Origin: Cycas panzhihuaensis
Lineage: Eukaryota > Cycadophyta
Assembly (NCBI GenBank): GCA_023213395.1
Contig: CM041465.1
Location: forward strand, 193,447,741-193,511,740
DNA: 64,000 nucleotides
Direction: 5' to 3'
Shown: positions 20,860 to 32,134 of the stretch, piece by piece
Layout: each line of letters starts with the position of its first letter
How positions within the stretch are numbered: position 1 is the first letter of the stretch
Translations under genes and position numbers: made by a program
Notes under the pieces: model-generated
Told to the model about the DNA's origin: nothing
Seen by the model: the letters and a program-made list of their open reading frames with translations, nothing else
Database searches by the model: none

Positions 20860-22090
20860 AACCGACCCTACCCATCAAATCTGAACGAGTGAGCAAGTAT
20901 CACAAGGGATCAGATTGAACGATCACCTTGGTGGTGTTGCCAAGCAAGTAGTGTATGAACTTCTTGGTCACATAGACCAAGGAGAGGCACTCATTCTCGG
21001 TAGGAGAATAGTTAAGTTCAGTAGCCATGAGGGTGCGGCTGATGAAATATATAACTCTCTTGGTTCCTGAGTCATCCTCCTGAGCTAACATAGTGCCTAA
21101 GGACTCGTCAGTCGCTGAGGTATACAGGATGAAGGGCCTATCGAATCGAGGAGACACCAGTGTAGGAGCAGAAGCAAGGGCTTCCTTGAGTCCTTCAAAG
21201 GCCTTTTGGGTCTTGTCAGACTAGGTAAAATGAGCTCCCTTCTTCAATAGGTTTGTGAGGGGTTTAGCACTCACAGCGAAGTATGCTAAGAAGCGCTTGA
21301 GAAAATTGAGCCTTCCTAGAAATGACTTAATCTGTCGTTGAGTTCTAGGCGACGGCATGTCAAGGATTGCCCTGACCTTGTCAGGATCAATCTGAATTCC
21401 TTGTTTGGATGCAAGGAACCCAAGGAGCTTACCCGAGGTAATGGCAAACACACACTTGAGCAGATTTAGACTAACGTGATACTTGCAGCATCGTGAGAAG
21501 ATGGCACATAAGTCAGATGGATGATGGGCCTTGACGCAGGAGAGACCCTTCATATCATCCATAAAGACCTCTAATATGTTATCAATGAGGTTGTAAAAAA
21601 TGAAATGCATGGCTCTTTAGTAAGTAGCACCTGCATTCTTAAGACCAAAGGGCATTGCCTTGTAGGTGAAGGCCGTCTTGTGACGGTCTTCAGGAGAAAT
21701 CTAAATTTGGTTATAGCCAGAGAAGCTATCTATTAAAGACATAACTTTAAATCCTGCAATGCGATCAATAATTTGATCGATAAAGGGGAGTGGGAAGTTG
21801 TCCTTAGGACAAGCATTATTGATATCGTAGAAATCAATACATATACAAATTACCCTATTCTTTTTAGCAACGTGGATAATATTGGAGACCCATTTAGGGT
21901 AGTCAATGGAAGTAATAAGCTCAGCGTCCAAAAGCTTCTCAACCTCCATCTTGACGGCGGTTGAGAACTTTGGGTGAAGGGGATGCTACTTCTGGCGCAC
22001 AGGGTGGGCGCCAGGAATGGTGGTAAGATTATGAGTGACAATAGAGGGGTCAATTCCCTTCATGTCAACATAATCCCATGCAAACACATC
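20860..22090 (-). pseudogene. RT and Ty3 RNase H of copy B
   Basis: FAWDYVDMKGIDPSIVTH near 22060 opens the RT region. Fingers and palm follow: KWVSNIIHVAKK, CIDFYDINNACPKDNFPLP, FMDDMKGLS with the catalytic Asp pair near 21553, and FLGRLNFLKRF. RNase H runs from about 21160: FILYTSATDESLG (first Asp changed to Ser or shifted), NYSPTENECLSLVY (Glu kept) and IVQSDPL. Stops replace Gln in GYNQIQI and in ATYQRAM. After RNase H the sequence goes straight to the integrase zinc-binding region; no second RNase H lies there. Confidence 0.9.
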
Positions 22091-23030
22091 TTAAAACTCT
22101 TGGAACAGAAGGGAGTACTCCCTTATCTCATCAGGAGAACACTCTAACCTAACCTTAATGACTTTGGCGGGGGCCAAGACTACGTCTTGGGTTGCCCCTA
22201 TGCACATGGCATTGCCCTCCTTGAAGTGGAGAGGGGCAAGGTCAACAGGAGGAGGTCGAATAGGAGATGGGATAGGATCTGTAAGTGTGGATCTGATCAT
22301 AAGGACCTTCTGGTGACCAAGCCTGTGGTGACCAGAAGGCAAGTTAAGTGCAAAGCCTGCTAGGTGCTCAAGTAGGGCTTCCTCATCCTCAAAGTAACCC
22401 ATCCCATGGATGACCTTACTTCGAGTAGAGGAAGTACTAGAGGGAATGGAAGCAACAAGACTGTGATGGTCATCGGGTTACTCAACTTCCTCACGAGACT
22501 CTGAAGGAGAGTAAAAAAGAGGCTCCTCGGAAGGAGCGAAAGGCAGTTCTTCGAAGAAACCACCTATGAGGGGTGGTGAGGGAGAATAACTGACGATGGG
22601 CAAGTCAACACGAATGATGACATGTGATACGAAGGAATGGCTAGCCTCATCAATGAAAGAGGTTCTAGACGGGGATCCAGAATGAGACGGGTGTAACCTA
22701 CTGGTGCAGAGGAAAGAGACGAGGTGGAGATAATCCTTGTCCTCATCGTATGACTCGTCATCACTAAACAAAGCAAGGTACCCATAACTCCCAGTGCCAA
22801 TAGGGATGAACCACATGAGACTAGGAGAAGAAGATGCAGGATCTTCTTCAGATGGGTTAGGTATACCAATAGAGCAAGCTGAGGCATGTGTAGAAGGACC
22901 TCGGTTTGCCGAATTGGTAGAACGAGTTTGTTTGGTGAATATGCATTCACGGGGAATCACTCTCATCCACTCATCATGGACGAATTTAAGTTGTCCCAAG
23001 AGCCGAGCACACGACTCCCATTTGGTCAAG
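22091..23030 (-). pseudogene. Protease-RT linker of copy B
   Basis: About 300 residues of low complexity (Ser, Pro, Glu, Asp) with two recognisable blocks. One is MWFIPIGTGSYGYLALFSDDE near 22810. The other is FEDEEALLEHLAGFALNLP-GHHRLG near 22390, which recurs in copy C (40440) and element E (63235). A long linker between protease and RT is usual in Tat elements. Function unknown. Confidence 0.75.
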
Positions 23031-23744
23031 CTATGGACGACCTAGAAGGAGGTTGTAGTCGACGTTAACATCAAGGACTACAACATCGGCAAGGACAGTC
23101 TTGCCCTCAAGGGTGAGCGAAATCACGACATATCCCAAGGGGGTCTTCTCGCTACCATCATAACCTTGGCATCGCCATGGAATAGGTTCCAAGCCGGAAA
23201 TACCAAGCTCTTGCATGACACGCAAGGGCATGGCGTTCACGGAAGAACCGTTATCAATAATAGTCCTTCGAAGGGTACAATTGGGTGTATCGATAGTGAT
23301 AATGAATGGGAAGTTCCACTGACATTCCCTTTCACCAGCGGGAGGAAGGTCCCTAGGATCAAACAAAATAACGGGTCCACAACTTTGGGTAATGCCCAAA
23401 GCGTGGATAGGTGCGCCATTCGATCATAAAGCTTTCAGGAGGAGGGCTCGCTACTCAGGATAACTCCTTAAAACATCCATTAAGGACATTCCTGTGGCAA
23501 CAGTATGAAGCTCATCCATAATGAAGAAGGGCTTACCCTTCACTGTAGGCTGGGTAAGTGCCCTTTGAAAATCGTAACGACCTGGGCATACAGGAATAGC
23601 CTTGGGGAAGAGAGGTATTTCTGGAGGAAGGTTCTTCGGAAGAGGGTTGGAAGGAGCAAAAGAAGAAGAAGCTCTTGCTGCTTCCTTGGCAGCCTGAGAC
23701 CGTGTAAGGGCATAGGAAGGAGTTGCCTCAAGCAACTGGATCAC
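23031..23744 (-). pseudogene. Aspartic protease of copy B
   Basis: Retropepsin pattern on the minus strand: RRTIIDNGSSVNAMP near 23270 and DYNLLLGRPW near 23040. The catalytic motif is Asp-Asn-Gly; copy C has the same, so I take it as the family's own form and not damage. The upstream part (23451-23744) holds VKGKPFFIMDELHTVATG, also in C. It would cleave the polyprotein. Frame is open from 23399 to 23031 and continues into the linker. Confidence 0.88.
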
Positions 23745-25976
23745 CTTCTTCCCCTTGTTCTAGGGCTACGAAGGTGATGGCGCACGATGGCTAGGGGAAC
23801 AAGAGGAAGAGGACGAGTCCCAGGCACCCTTCCCTTTGTTACGGGAAGGACGGGAATTAGGCGATCTTCCTCAATTCTGATTATTCTTGGTTTGGGTGTT
23901 GCGATCATGTTCCCCATGTTTAGGGAATAGATCCTTGTAAACTGGTTGGTCCAAATTAGGCCTTGAGGCCCGTTTAGGGGAAGAGTCACGTCGAGGGGCA
24001 TCCTTAGGATGCTGGGCCCTACAACGTAAGTCATCGTGAAATCACTCCCCATGAATGGAGTACCACTTCTTCTTAAGTGGAGGATCTGACCTTCTCGCTT
24101 AAGAGGACCAGGCATTTCCATTCCTAGGAAGAGGAGCTTGAGTTGTTTGTTGGACTTGTTTGTTAGATGTAAGGGATGAAGGAGCCTGAAGCTTGAGCTC
24201 CTTTATTGTACGCTCAAATGAGCGTATGGCTGATGTGAGAGGGTCTAAGGTCTTCTCAGTTGGATGAGAGGAAGATCGGGTAGGTTGTGAAGGTTTGGTA
24301 TCTTTGGTTAAAGGTGGTGCCTCGCATTGCTATGAGGGCTTAAGAGGTTTCTTGAGACTGGCTTGGATCTCAATAGCCTCCAACACCAAACACTTAGCGA
24401 TCGTGGAGTCGTATGTGGTCGCCCCCATTTTAAGGACTTCCACATGCACTTCGAGATGGAGTGCATTCACGAAGAGGTATCACTTCAACTCCTCGATCAA
24501 TGTTGCCTTAGTAGAGTGAAGCAAGTCATGAAATCACCGCAGGAAGTCACGATTCATTTCATCGTGACCTTGTTTGAGCAAAAGGAGCAACTTCATTCTG
24601 CTCTCGAATGGATGGGCTACATCAAAATAGTTGATGAACTCGTCTACCAATTACTAGAATGAATGGATGGAGTAGGCAGGGAGATGGTAAAACTACTTAA
24701 GGGCGTCACCCTATAAGGATCGCAAGAACAATTTCATTAGAATATGGTCGTAAGCCCAGTAATCGATGCATGCCATAGAAAAGCTATGCACATGCTCACT
24801 GGGTTCATGACGAAGTTCCGTCGAATCTAGGAACTTCAGGGGGATGAGGCGGCAAATTGGTTCTTAGCGCCTCAATGGATAGAGGTGTTGACCTAAAGTC
24901 CATGAAGGGACGTGCCCTTGCCTGGACCATAGGGTCTACGAATGACGTAGTGGGTAGCGAACAAGGAGCAGATGGGGGTGGCATACCCGTCCCTCCTTGA
25001 GGAAACGCCCCCTGCTGGGAAGGGACTTGGGGATAAGTGCTTTAGAAGGGAGTCGGGTTCCCTTGTGAAGGCATGGTAAGAGGAATTATGCTAGATGGTG
25101 GAAAAGATGGATGTAGAACTGGGTTTTACCCATATGGGCCACCCGTAGGTGGGGCGACCCCATATGGGTGTAGCAAATCCACTCCATAAGCTGGGAGATA
25201 GCTTCCTCTACCTTGCCCCCAAGGTTGAGAAGTATACCCTAGGGGAACGTAGAAGGAAGCACCAACATGTTGGTTTTGAGGGTGTATGGGAGCGTGTCCT
25301 ACATGACTGATAGCCGAAAGGTTAGTAGGACCAACAGGCCTACTAGGAAAGGTATGTGCCACATTAGGGTATGGCACATTAGTTTGGCTAGGGACGGGTA
25401 TGCTAACCTTCAACTGGGGGAAAGACATATCACGGGAAGATCCTTAAACTCTAGGACCTTGGTGAGAAATGGAAGGTGCAACATGTGCCCCCACTACAGG
25501 AATAGGAAAGGAGCGGGACACATGCATAGGCATAAAGGGATTGGTCGTCAATGGAAGAGTAGATGAGGACGAAGCACGCAAAGCAGGAGCGGAAGAAGAA
25601 GAGGCTCCTGTACAGAGAGCATCCTCAAACCATCCAGGACACGGTTGGAAGCGTGCTACATGGCGACACTCATTGAGAGCTTCAACTACATCGATATGAG
25701 GGGTTCCTACATACTCGTAAGAGGTAGTTGGGACCTCGAACGAAGTAGATCCCTCAGGTGCTCCTCATAAGAGTCACCGATTGAGTGGTAAGCCTCAAGA
25801 GGGATGGATCCTTTTACTGCATGAGTAGAGGGATGGATGTTGAGCGAGTGATATTGGTCAGTCGGGTAGTAAAGGGGGTCATCGCCCTCCTAGGTGGACC
25901 CCGGAATAGAGGAAGGGAAATCATGGGTTTCCAAAGTTGAGGTGTGGTAGGCCCAATCAGAAGAGTATCCCTCCAT
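23745..25976 (-). pseudogene. Gag of copy B
   Basis: Start ATG at 25976-25974, opening MEGYSSDWAYH, about 245 nt after the primer site; copy C starts alike (MEG) at 44106. A Pro/Gly/Tyr-rich region follows (25428-25126). The capsid domain contains FSMACIDYWAYDHILMKLF and GDALKWFYHLP near 24790-24680, then HDEMNRDFLR-F and LEEAIEIQASL-like helices. A degenerate knuckle (SIHGE-FHDDLRC near 24050) precedes a basic tail. Stops and frame changes are frequent. It would build the particle; not functional. Confidence 0.82.
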
Positions 25977-26220
25977 AGTCAAATCAGTATCTGACAAGGG
26001 AAGAGGGCAATACTCGGGGTCTTCTAACAATGGAGGTAGACTGCGCAAGCGACGAGAGAAGCATCGCATACAAGGTTAGCCAACAATGTTAGGAAAAGGA
26101 AAGGGCGGTAAAGGCACACACATTGGGGGCTGCCCAACAAAGAGATCGAAGTAGGAAAAGGACCACAAAAATGTAGCAAAACCAATAGAAGAGAGCAGAA
26201 ACTAGCTCCCTTACTAGCAG

Positions 26221-26238
26221 TCCCCAGTATGGTCGCCA
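26221..26238 (-). promoter_or_regulatory. Primer binding site of copy B
   Basis: Minus strand TGGCGACCATACTGGGGA, one base after the LTR. Element E has the same 18-mer with one change (59225-59242), and copy C a decayed form (44339-44356). The complement ends GGTCGCCA, compatible with an Arg-type tRNA 3' end, but the tRNA is not established. Confidence 0.85.
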
Positions 26239-26239
26239 G

Positions 26240-28946
26240 TGGACATGCGTCTACAGGATAGCTACCTAACTAAGTAGGAATGGTAAGAGCGGTCGATAAT
26301 ATGATAAGAAAAAGACCCACAAGTAGGGCAAGTACCATGCAGGGTGCCCCGTGCGCCGAAGCACAAGTTTGGGACCTTTAAATGGAATATATCTACCAAA
26401 GAGTGATCCCCTTACTTTGAATAAGAGATGAGGAGGCGTAGGGTTAGCCTGGGTTGACCTAAGGGAAGGATCCTCCCAACCTTGGATGGCTAGAGGGGGA
26501 AGGAGAGAACCCTTTGAGGGTTTCCCTAGAGAAATGGGAAACAAGGAAGGATAGGCAAGTAGGTGGCCTATGGATGGGGTCACCTCGATTATCCAACTAA
26601 GCGGGGAACCGAGAGAACATAAGAGGGATAACCTAAGGAAATGGGTTAAGGTATGCCTAAGCAAACTAACCAAATAAACAAGTAATAAGGAGAGAAGGAA
26701 TTTTGCACGGCAGAAGAAGGGAAAAGGTGCGAATGAAGGTTTCCTAAAACCTTTTCCTATGGCAAAAGAAGATGCAAGCGATAAAGTAAATAAAGTATGA
26801 ACCAAAGCAAGGTTGATTTCCTTTCTATTTCCAATGAGCTAATTACTACTATGTAAAGGAAACTCAAAAGGAAAAGGTGATAGAGTGGAGTGAGAGTGTG
26901 TACCCAGAATGGAAGCGTGTCGCCATGGTAGCACTCCCAAGAGGCACTCAGAGCTACTCCACAGTGTGCGGCGATCGTGAAGAGTCACGATAGATCAGAA
27001 CGAGGGGCTCCCCTACCTTCCCCAGAAAAATACTAAAATACCAAACAAAGGAAAGAAAGGGACCAAATGCTAGCAACAAATGAAGTATGAAAATATAACA
27101 TGAATGGAAGCGCTTATCGCCAAAGGAAGAAAGGGAGAAAGATCCTTTGCGCTTTCTGAATACCTGCAAGTAAGTGACAACCTCCCCTTTTCCAGAGAAA
27201 GAGCACTAACATACAATGGAAAGATCCTAACAATACATGTATATGCAAAGCAAATATAAACTTAACTACGTATATGTTAACATCAACATAATAATGATAA
27301 TATGTAAAGGAGGACAAACAAAGTAAATGGAAAGTAACCGGTAAGCCTCGGAGTGGCCCACCTCCCATAAGAACAACCCCAACCTCCCCCAAAAGCCACA
27401 AGGTAGCGAGGGTAAGGCTAAGAAAGATGGTTGGAAATAGTAGCAAGAGAGTTGAAAAGAGCCAAAGAGGACCTACAGCAAGCTGGGGTGCTATGAAGAG
27501 CAAATTGGGTTGCCAGGGAAGGAGTTGGGCAAAGGACGAGTAGTCGAGACTTACATGAGTCACCCAGATTGGAGCACAAGCCCTCAAACCAGCACTGCAA
27601 TGTGTGACAGTGCTAATTTCAGCGGCTAAGGAAGGCCTAACAAACCCTTGTTTAAGTGCCAAGGACAGCACGGGGCAAGAGGGAAAGTTTGAGGGGCTAA
27701 GAGCCACTTGAGGAGCGTGGAAGGTGGTACGGAATCTACCCAGCTCTCCCCTAAATCCTATGCAACCCCTCTTTGTTGTTGCCTTGAGCAATAAACGCAG
27801 GCAAGGAGGCACTAATGACAGGAGTAAAACAATCCAATACAAAGGGAAAAACAACCTTCAAAAGCCCAAGCAAGAGGACAAGCAAAATAGGGCATCAATT
27901 GAATAAGAAAATAGCTCAAATCAATGAATACCTGAGAAGAGGAGGGGAGGCTCTTGCCTCGGTCAAGGGCTGCTGAAGAGAGACTGAGAAATCAGCCTAA
28001 AAACTATGGAATAGTAGGTTTGGAACCCTGCTAATGGAGTTGGAGGAAGAACACTTGCGCTTAGAATGCTTGATGGCTGCCTGAGCAAGAATCCATTGAG
28101 ATCTCTCCAAAGGGGCCCTCTCCAAGGCGTGTGAAGGGCTGGGAAGATGTCCTAGCCATACCAAAGGAAAGCTGGGCACTGGAGAAGAGGCATAGGTCCT
28201 ATAGAAGAAGTAGAGCAGTAGAGAATAGTAGAGCACATGGCGATTTCCTTGAGGAGCAATCTAAAAAATAAACAAAAGATCCCAAAAATGAGTTAATGAT
28301 TACTTAAATACCCAGCCCAAACCCTAAAGCAAGCAATTAGGGCACAGATAGAGGCGAGTTAAGTCATGAGACACGTGGCAGTTTCACAATAAATGTGAAA
28401 TTACCATGACAGTTTTTTAAGAAATAAATATGGACAGTCATCTCAGCTTAAAATCAGAGTACCGCAGATTATGACCGCATCACAAATTAGCGTGATGATG
28501 CAAGGCAAAAACTAGCTCGGGCAGCCAGTCGAGGCTATGGGCCAATGACAAAAAAGGCTAATGGGGGGCTAAGACACCTACCCAAGGGCAAACAAGCTAA
28601 TGAATGAGTCCAGAAGATTAAAAATAGGATTCAAACGATGTGGCAAGTCAACCAAATAATGATGGGTCATTACACGGGCAGAGGTGGCGCAAGCCAATTG
28701 GATCCTGGAGCGAGGAGGGCAGAATGCAAGAAGTGGAATGGGCACCAAGGTGCCACACTCGCTAGGAGTATGCCCTGCTATAGTTGTCATAGGCTGAATA
28801 AGTGTAGATGAAGACAAAATCATCTACAAGGTCACAACATGCAAACATGCAAGCAAACACTCACCAAAAGAAAGCGATGATAAGGTGAGAAGCATAATTG
28901 CTTACCGAGTTGATGCACTGTATCCATTCCCGGAATCTAGGAACCA
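26240..28946 (-). repeat. 5' LTR of copy B
   Basis: Pairs with 12135-14848. On the minus strand it begins TGGTTCC at 28946 and ends GCATGTCCA at 26240. Sequence of copy C resumes at 28947. Confidence 0.9.
27114..27854 (-). other. 246-codon open stretch inside 5' LTR of copy B
   Basis: The longest uninterrupted reading frame of the window. It is very rich in Leu, Phe, Ser and Val, with several stretches that could cross a membrane. In the 3' LTR the same region (13087-13707) is split into shorter pieces in different frames. I know no family that fits. Pyrimidine-rich LTR sequence gives such frames by chance, so a coding role is unlikely. Confidence 0.3.
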
Positions 28947-29079
28947 CTTGATGGTTGCTATAGTTTAACTTCATTAATGGCCATCTTTTGGAGGTGCGAA
29001 TAGGTCACAACATGAGGAAGCGATGATTTAAAACTCAGGTGCCTGGGTGACTAAACAAGTTTCTCAAGGGGGGTCATCA
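28947..29079. other. Copy C internal sequence resuming after element B
   Basis: Matches about 15155-15270 of copy B (shared CATAGTTTAGC-like and GGAGGTGCGAAT-like strings). It begins with cttga, the right flank of B. No gene beyond the tail of the RNase H region that follows. Confidence 0.6.
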
Positions 29080-29490
29080 AGGAGAGGGAGGTAACACTCA
29101 AAGATGAGATGAATAAGGCTTTCCTCCTTAGCATTATGATCCTGAGGGATATGTCAAATATTAATAGAAGGGAAATGAGATAAAAGGGACCTAGTGGTTG
29201 AGGCGATGGCCCTTAGGTGTGGGCAACACACCTAGTAGACCTAGGTGATGTGAAATACCACAACCTGAGAGTCACAAAGGAGGATGATGGGTCTATAGTG
29301 GAAGTGGAGCATATCAGTAAGGGCTTCAATAATGGCTATGCATTCAGCTTCATTATTGATGGCTTTAGGAAGGAAGACCTAAAACACATATAGTTATATC
29401 CAGAGGGGTCACGAAGGATCCACATGGTAGTGGAAGGACCTGGGTTACCATGGCTTCCACTGTCAGTGAAGATGAGTAAAGCCATAGAAG
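29080..29490 (-). pseudogene. Second RNase H domain, copy C
   Basis: The minus strand gives LLIFTDSGSHGNPGPS near 29470 and, after one frameshift, INNEAECIAIIEALTDMLHF and IILLCDSQVV near 29290. A HIPQDHN-AKEESLIHLI end lies near 29155. These match the second RNase H of copy B motif for motif, so the domain is a stable part of the family and not a chance feature of one copy. It lies between the antisense PMD gene and the 3' LTR of C. Confidence 0.8.
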
Positions 29491-30057
29491 AAGGCATAGA
29501 GATTTCGATAGGGTAAACGAGGAAAAAGATGACAGTAGGGTCGACGAGTGAAAAAAAAAATGACTTAACATGGTGAAATAGCTACAAAGCACTCAATTGT
29601 CTATGAATGAAGGCCATAAGGGGTAGGAGGACCTAAGGAAGAGGCTACCCAAGGATGAAGAGACTAACCCAGCAGATAAGAAGGAGACAGTAGCACAAAG
29701 GCCCCTTTTAAGGTCCCAAAGGTCACTAGAGGGAGCTGAGTGCAGTCCCGAATGGGGGAGGTGCTTCCTGTGGGGGGCCCAAAAGCTTGAACAGGCAGTG
29801 AAACTAGGTTTAGGATGACGAAATGAGCTAAATCAGTATAAACACAAGCATGTTTTAGGATGGTATGAAAAATAAGATAACAGGGGTCTATGGAAGACTA
29901 AAGGGGTTGTTATAAATATACCTAAGAGGTGAAAAAGAAAGCTATAGAGGCAAAAAAGGGGGTGGACCCAGAAGGAAAAGGTAATATGGGGAAAGAGATG
30001 GTCCCAAGGGATGTTAAGGTAGGGAAAAAGGAGGAGGTCTCCCTTAGGGCCCCTACC
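29491..30057. other. Spacer upstream of the antisense PMD promoter, copy C
   Basis: Homologous to 15691-16196 of copy B. Contains a hydrophobic minus-strand open stretch (29833-30084) with an arrangement like that in B. No domain recognised. Confidence 0.45.
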
Positions 30058-30064
30058 TATATAA
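30058..30064 (+). promoter_or_regulatory. TATA box of antisense PMD gene, copy C
   Basis: TATATAA in CTACCTATATAAGG, matching copy B at 16197-16203. Downstream come the conserved ATG (30226-30228), exon 1 (to 30249) and donor GTGAGT (30250-30255), all spaced as in B. Confidence 0.58.
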
Positions 30065-30225
30065 GGAAAACTCAGTGAAAACATGATTCATTTTCACGGG
30101 CTCTCAATCGATTTGGAGCCCTTTCATCTACGTAGTAGAGCATCACTCAACTTTAGAGGCATATAGAGAGAGATTGAGCCACTAGATCGAGGTGAGAAGA
30201 TAGCTATTAGGACGTGGGTAACAAG

Positions 30226-30249
30226 ATGGTTGTAACGAGACTAGATCTA
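30226..30249 (+). pseudogene. Exon 1 of antisense PMD gene, copy C
   Basis: ATG plus seven codons (MVVTRLDL against MVIARPDP in copy B), ending directly before GTGAGT. Exon 2 resumes in frame at 35785 on the other side of the Copia. Confidence 0.55.
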
Positions 30250-30255
30250 GTGAGT

Positions 30256-30662
30256 GGATCGCCCCCTACCTCTTACATTTCGTCACTTGAATTTAAGGTA
30301 TTTTAATTCTTTTCTAGAGTAGTTTTGGGCCCCTTAAGGGCAAATTAGGACCCTATGGAGCTCAATTTAGGCCCAGAGAGGCAGAGGACCAAGGCACTAG
30401 GTAGCCCTAGTCCTAGGGGGCTTCAGTGTAGCACACCTAGGTAAAAACTATGGGGTTTTCTGGCCATTAAGCCCCCCTTTTGTGGGGGGTATAGCTAGCC
30501 CCACGGAAAAATTTGTAGTGCCATAAAGTTTGTCATGGGGCTGCCTAGAGGATGTTAAAATGTTAGCAGGGCCCTAGTCAAACTCTGTGGTACTACAAAG
30601 TTTGACGCGGGGCCTACGAAGGTGCCAGATTTAGCTTATGAGGGAGGAAGAGACAACCTAAG
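30256..30662. other. Intron 1 of antisense gene in copy C, left part
   Basis: No coding signal. The Copia is inserted at 30662, inside the predicted intron. A GGGGGG-rich stretch lies near 30475-30490. Confidence 0.5.
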
Positions 30663-31306
30663 TGTTGGGTATTGTGACAACAATTATAGGCTTAAAATTA
30701 TGGCATGTTTTCGATGCAGTTTCCCCCCCTAATCTTTCTCGGGGGGTTCCAAGGAGGGCAAGAGCCCCCCTTAGCCGGGGGGTGCCGGGGGTATGGAATG
30801 CCCCCCACTAGGAGGGTGTTCAGGGGTGATAGCCCCTGACCCAAAAAATTGACCATGTAAACCTTATTAAAGTGTAAAGAGAATCATGGTCGTTCAAGAA
30901 AAAATACCCTAGATTCTACGATTGAGATTTAGGTCTTAGATGTCCTCTCATGTAGCCTGTTTTAGGGCTTTTCTTATTATGTTGTAATGTTATGCAATGT
31001 ACTGTGAGGAGGGCGGTGGCTGATTGTTGTTCCAGAGAGCACTATGTATCTGTGATGTCCTATTTCTCCATTCTGCAGCAATAAAGATTGATACCTTTCT
31101 TGTGTGGATGTTTCCCTAGCACACTGCTAGGGTTTTACCACGTTATATCGGGTGCACATGTGATGTTTGGCTTTCATTATCTTTCTTTGTATAATCTCTG
31201 GTTTTAAGAACTTGCATGTAATTTGTATGTTTCATTTCTGTAACTAGTTATAAGAAAGCAATAGATCTTGGTGGCTATTAGAGGGTTGTACCTTCTATTC
31301 TCAACA
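30663..31306 (+). repeat. 5' LTR of Copia
   Basis: 644 bp, TGTTGG...CAACA ends. The first 140 bases carry G-runs and C-runs, including CCCCCC-TTAGCC-GGGGGG at 30765-30782, which can fold as a hairpin. AATAAA at 31080-31085 is conserved in the 3' LTR. Confidence 0.95.
31080..31085 (+). promoter_or_regulatory. Polyadenylation signal in Copia LTR
   Basis: AATAAA in both LTR copies (also 35500-35505), in a stretch that is otherwise diverging. Expected to end the element transcript from the 3' LTR. Confidence 0.6.
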
Positions 31307-31308
31307 AG

Positions 31309-31321
31309 TGGTATCAGAGCC
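31309..31321 (+). promoter_or_regulatory. Primer binding site of Copia
   Basis: TGGTATCAGAGCC, two bases after the LTR: the exact complement of the plant initiator-Met tRNA 3' end. Confidence 0.95.
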
Positions 31322-31378
31322 ACTCTTTTTCTTGCAACGAGTTTGTGAAGGTTTTTGGTGTCAGCTTTTCTACACCAA

Positions 31379-32134
31379 ATGGTGAAACTAGCGAGTGTAA
31401 AGTTCAAGGTGGAGAAATTCAATGGCAAAAACAACTTCGAGTTGTGGAAGCTAAAAGCATACGATATTCTTGTACAGTAGGGTTTATACAAAGCCCTTAT
31501 AGGAAAACCAAAGAAACCCGTGGGAATGGACGATGATAAATGGGATGATTTAGATAAAAAGGTACTTAGCATAATACGATTGTGCTTGGCGGATGAAGTT
31601 TTATTTAACATCATAGGGGAACAGACAGCAATAGGATTATGGACCCAGTTGGAAGGCCTGTATATGACCAAATCAGTAATGAACATAATCTACCTAAAGA
31701 GGCAACTGTACTTGTTACGGATGAAGGAAGGTACAAAAATCGCTGACCATTTAAATGTTTTCAATACTCTTATTTGTCAATTGACTAGTATTGATGTTAA
31801 AATTGAGGATGAAGACAAGGCAGTTACCCTATTATGCTCATTACCTGAATCCTAGGATAATATTGTCACCTCAATCAGTTTTAGCACTACAGATGAATTG
31901 GAATATGACTCTATTGTGAGTGCTTTGCTAATGGAAGAAGTGCAGAGGAAGTTTAGTCTTGAAACCTCCACACCAAAAGCCATGACAGTAAGGGGTAGAA
32001 CGTTTGAGAGAGGACAAAACTCTAGGGATACATCGAGATCCAAGTCAAAGAGCAAAAAGAGTAAGCTTAGGTGTTGCCATTGTAATAAGATCGGTCACCT
32101 CAAAAAGGATTGTTATCAAAGGAAGGAGTTCTAG
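31379..32134 (+). pseudogene. Gag of Copia
   Basis: ATG at 31379. The N-terminus reads FKVEKFNGKNNFELWKLK, then WDDLDKKVLSIIRLCL, YLKRQLYLLRMKEG and HLNVFNTLICQLTS, the UBN2-type Copia gag. A basic stretch precedes a complete CCHC knuckle, CCHCNKIGHLKKDC, near 32074-32115. Two stops break it: Gln in ILVQ-Q (near 31478) and Trp in PES-W-DN (near 31855), both transitions. It would package element RNA. Confidence 0.93.

Larger units (their letters stand above)
12135..28946 (-). mobile_element. Tat-like Ty3 element, copy B (complete structure)
   Basis: A 16.8-kb element with LTRs of 2714 and 2707 bp, a primer site at 26221-26238, and a purine tract at 14849-14863. Pol-strand order: gag, protease, linker, RT, RNase H, integrase, antisense PMD gene, second RNase H. 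It sits in the 3' internal part of copy C; flanks cctag and cttga differ by three transitions, so the target duplication is only tentative. By hand, roughly 9 percent of sites differ between the first 430 bp of the LTRs. It is a related but distinct subfamily from A/C. Every gene carries stops. Confidence 0.9.

Noticed and set aside
26240-30662. A recombinant LTR shared between B and C.
   Set aside because: The apparent switch at 28947 is the end of the B LTR; the right part is internal sequence of C matching 15155 onward of B, and C already has its own LTRs at 11268 and 44358.
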